From Dysgonamonadaceae bacterium (GTDB taxonomy: Bacteria > Bacteroidota > Bacteroidia > Bacteroidales > Azobacteroidaceae), in assembly GCA_031258895.1 (NCBI GenBank), contig JAIRMF010000010.1, positions 1 to 16,465 of the forward strand: 16,465 nt of DNA. Direction: 5' to 3'. A program made the translations under genes and the position numbers. Positions within the stretch are counted from its first letter, which is position 1; each line of letters opens with the position of its first letter. The notes under the pieces were generated by a model. It saw nothing but the letters and a program-made list of their open reading frames with translations, had not been told where the DNA came from and searched no databases. This document shows, piece by piece, positions 15,703-16,465 of this stretch.

Positions 15703-15731
15703 GAGAGGGCCGAAACGCCCTCTCTTTTTTT
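15703..15731 (+). terminator. Strong intrinsic terminator after the surface-protein gene
   Basis: A perfect 8-bp stem, gagagggc (15703-15710) with gccctctc (15717-15724), encloses a 6-base loop cgaaac and is followed by seven T residues (15725-15731). It lies 57 bases after the surface-protein stop and separates that gene from the repeat array. Confidence 0.9.
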
Positions 15732-15756
15732 GTGTTCCCCCGAGAAGAAAGGAAAA

Positions 15757-16465
15757 ATCTGCGAAATATAGCTCGTGCGCCGAAAGAATGTGACAAAAGA
15801 CGCCGAGATATAGGTAGTGCGCGCCGAGATATTGAGAAAGAGCCCCGAGTACCTTACATTGCACGCCAAGACATAGGTTGTGCGCCCCGAGACAATGACA
15901 AAAAACACCGAGACACAGGTTGTGCGCTCCGAGACATTGACAAAGAACACCGAGTACCTTACATTGCACGCCAAGACATAGGTTGTGCGCTCCGAGACAT
16001 TGACAAAAAACACCGAGACATAGGTTGTGCGCTCCGAGACATTGACAAAGAACACCGAGCACCTTACATTGCACGCCAAGACATAGGTTGTGCGCTCCGA
16101 GACATTGACAAAAAACACCGAGACATAGGTAGTGCGCTCCGAGACATTGACAAAGAGCCCCGAGATTATACAGATGTGCACCGAGACATTGCATTTGCGC
16201 TCCGAGACATCGCATTTGCGCTCCGAGACATTGCATTTGCGCCCCGAGATATAGCATTTGCGCCCCGAGATCTATATTTTGCGCTAAGGGGGGAAAGGTT
16301 TGCGCCAAGAGGGGAAGCATTTGTGCCGAGGGGGGAAGGGTTTGCGCCCCAAGAGGAAGCGTTTATATCCCAAGAGGAAGCGTTTGGACCCCAAGAGGAA
16401 GCGTTTGGACCCCAAGAGGAAGCGTTTGGACCCCAAGAGGAAGCGTTTATATCCCAAGAGGAAGC
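15757..16465. repeat. Degenerate 21-bp-period tandem array (array B) with a 105-bp higher-order repeat, open at the window edge
   Basis: From 15801 to the window end the DNA divides without gaps into 21-base units (31 full and one partial of 14 bases); about 40 bases of decayed units precede them. Three unit types succeed each other: pairs such as ccgagacattgacaaa / ccgagacataggttgtgcg (15801-16157), then ccgagacattgcatttgcg (16179-16283), then ccccaagaggaagcgtttgg near-identical copies (16347-16465). In the first part five units form a 105-base super-repeat in three tandem copies at 15843, 15948 and 16053. The array lies directly behind the terminator. No gene was identified in it; long open frames on both strands are consequences of the 3n unit length. 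Confidence 0.95.
15843..16157. repeat. 105-bp higher-order repeat, three copies, within array B
   Basis: Copies at 15843-15947, 15948-16052 and 16053-16157 each contain five 21-base units in the same order, starting with the ccttacattgca unit and ending with the gacattgacaaag unit. Copies 2 and 3 differ at only a few positions and copy 1 is more diverged, which implies that blocks of five units were duplicated after single units had already diverged. Confidence 0.9.

Noticed and set aside
15100..16320. Minus-strand open frames of 406 and 258 residues (15100-16320 and 15405-16181) with Cys-rich heptapeptide repeats
   Set aside because: They consist of 21-base repeat translated in stop-free frames and then run antisense into the surface-protein gene, with no recognisable domain; two different minus frames are open at once, as expected from 3n repeats.
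15757..16465. CRISPR array
   Set aside because: Units abut with no unique spacers and the repeated sequence drifts; no cas gene is present.

Overview
The window looks like chromosomal DNA from a member of the order Bacteroidales (phylum Bacteroidota). Four signs point there: promoter elements of the Bacteroidetes TAnnTTTG type in front of several genes, two C-terminal tails resembling type IX secretion (T9SS) sorting domains, a Lys-type (type IIIK-like) phosphoglycerate dehydrogenase, and LeuRS, GNAT and DUF6913-like proteins that read like their Bacteroides counterparts from memory. No database search was possible. No tRNA, rRNA, insertion sequence or CRISPR was seen.

Layout. Positions 1-1815 (+) carry a stand-alone C-terminal half of leucyl-tRNA synthetase with its own putative promoter, then a GNAT acetyltransferase. 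Positions 1839-3296 (-) carry serA and a small DUF6913-like gene, from a promoter upstream of serA. Positions 3423-10559 (-) hold a complete Na+-translocating NADH:quinone reductase operon, read nqrA-nqrB-nqrC-(extra gene)-nqrD-nqrE-nqrF. The extra gene encodes a secreted PstS-like binding protein with a T9SS tail and sits tightly between nqrC and nqrD. NqrC carries an N-terminal rubredoxin-like Fe(Cys)4 domain. Positions 10560-11008 separate divergent nqrA and cca and contain both promoters flanking a nine-copy 21-bp tandem array. Positions 11009-12445 (+) encode a CCA-adding enzyme. Positions 12631-15645 (+) encode a large exported multidomain surface protein, followed by a strong intrinsic terminator. 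Positions 15757-16465 are a second 21-bp-period array that contains a 105-bp higher-order repeat and runs off the window edge.

How it works together. NQR oxidises NADH, reduces quinone and exports Na+. The chain runs NqrF (FAD, 2Fe-2S), the NqrD/NqrE iron-sulfur centre, NqrC FMN, NqrB FMN and riboflavin, then quinone. All the usual cofactor residues can be seen. The rubredoxin extension would add a cytoplasmic one-electron iron centre, and the embedded binding protein would be made with the complex but sent outside the cell. Most worth follow-up are the rubredoxin-NqrC fusion, the T9SS binding protein inside nqr, the apparently split LeuRS, and the two arrays that share an exact 21-bp period (two DNA helical turns) with different sequences.
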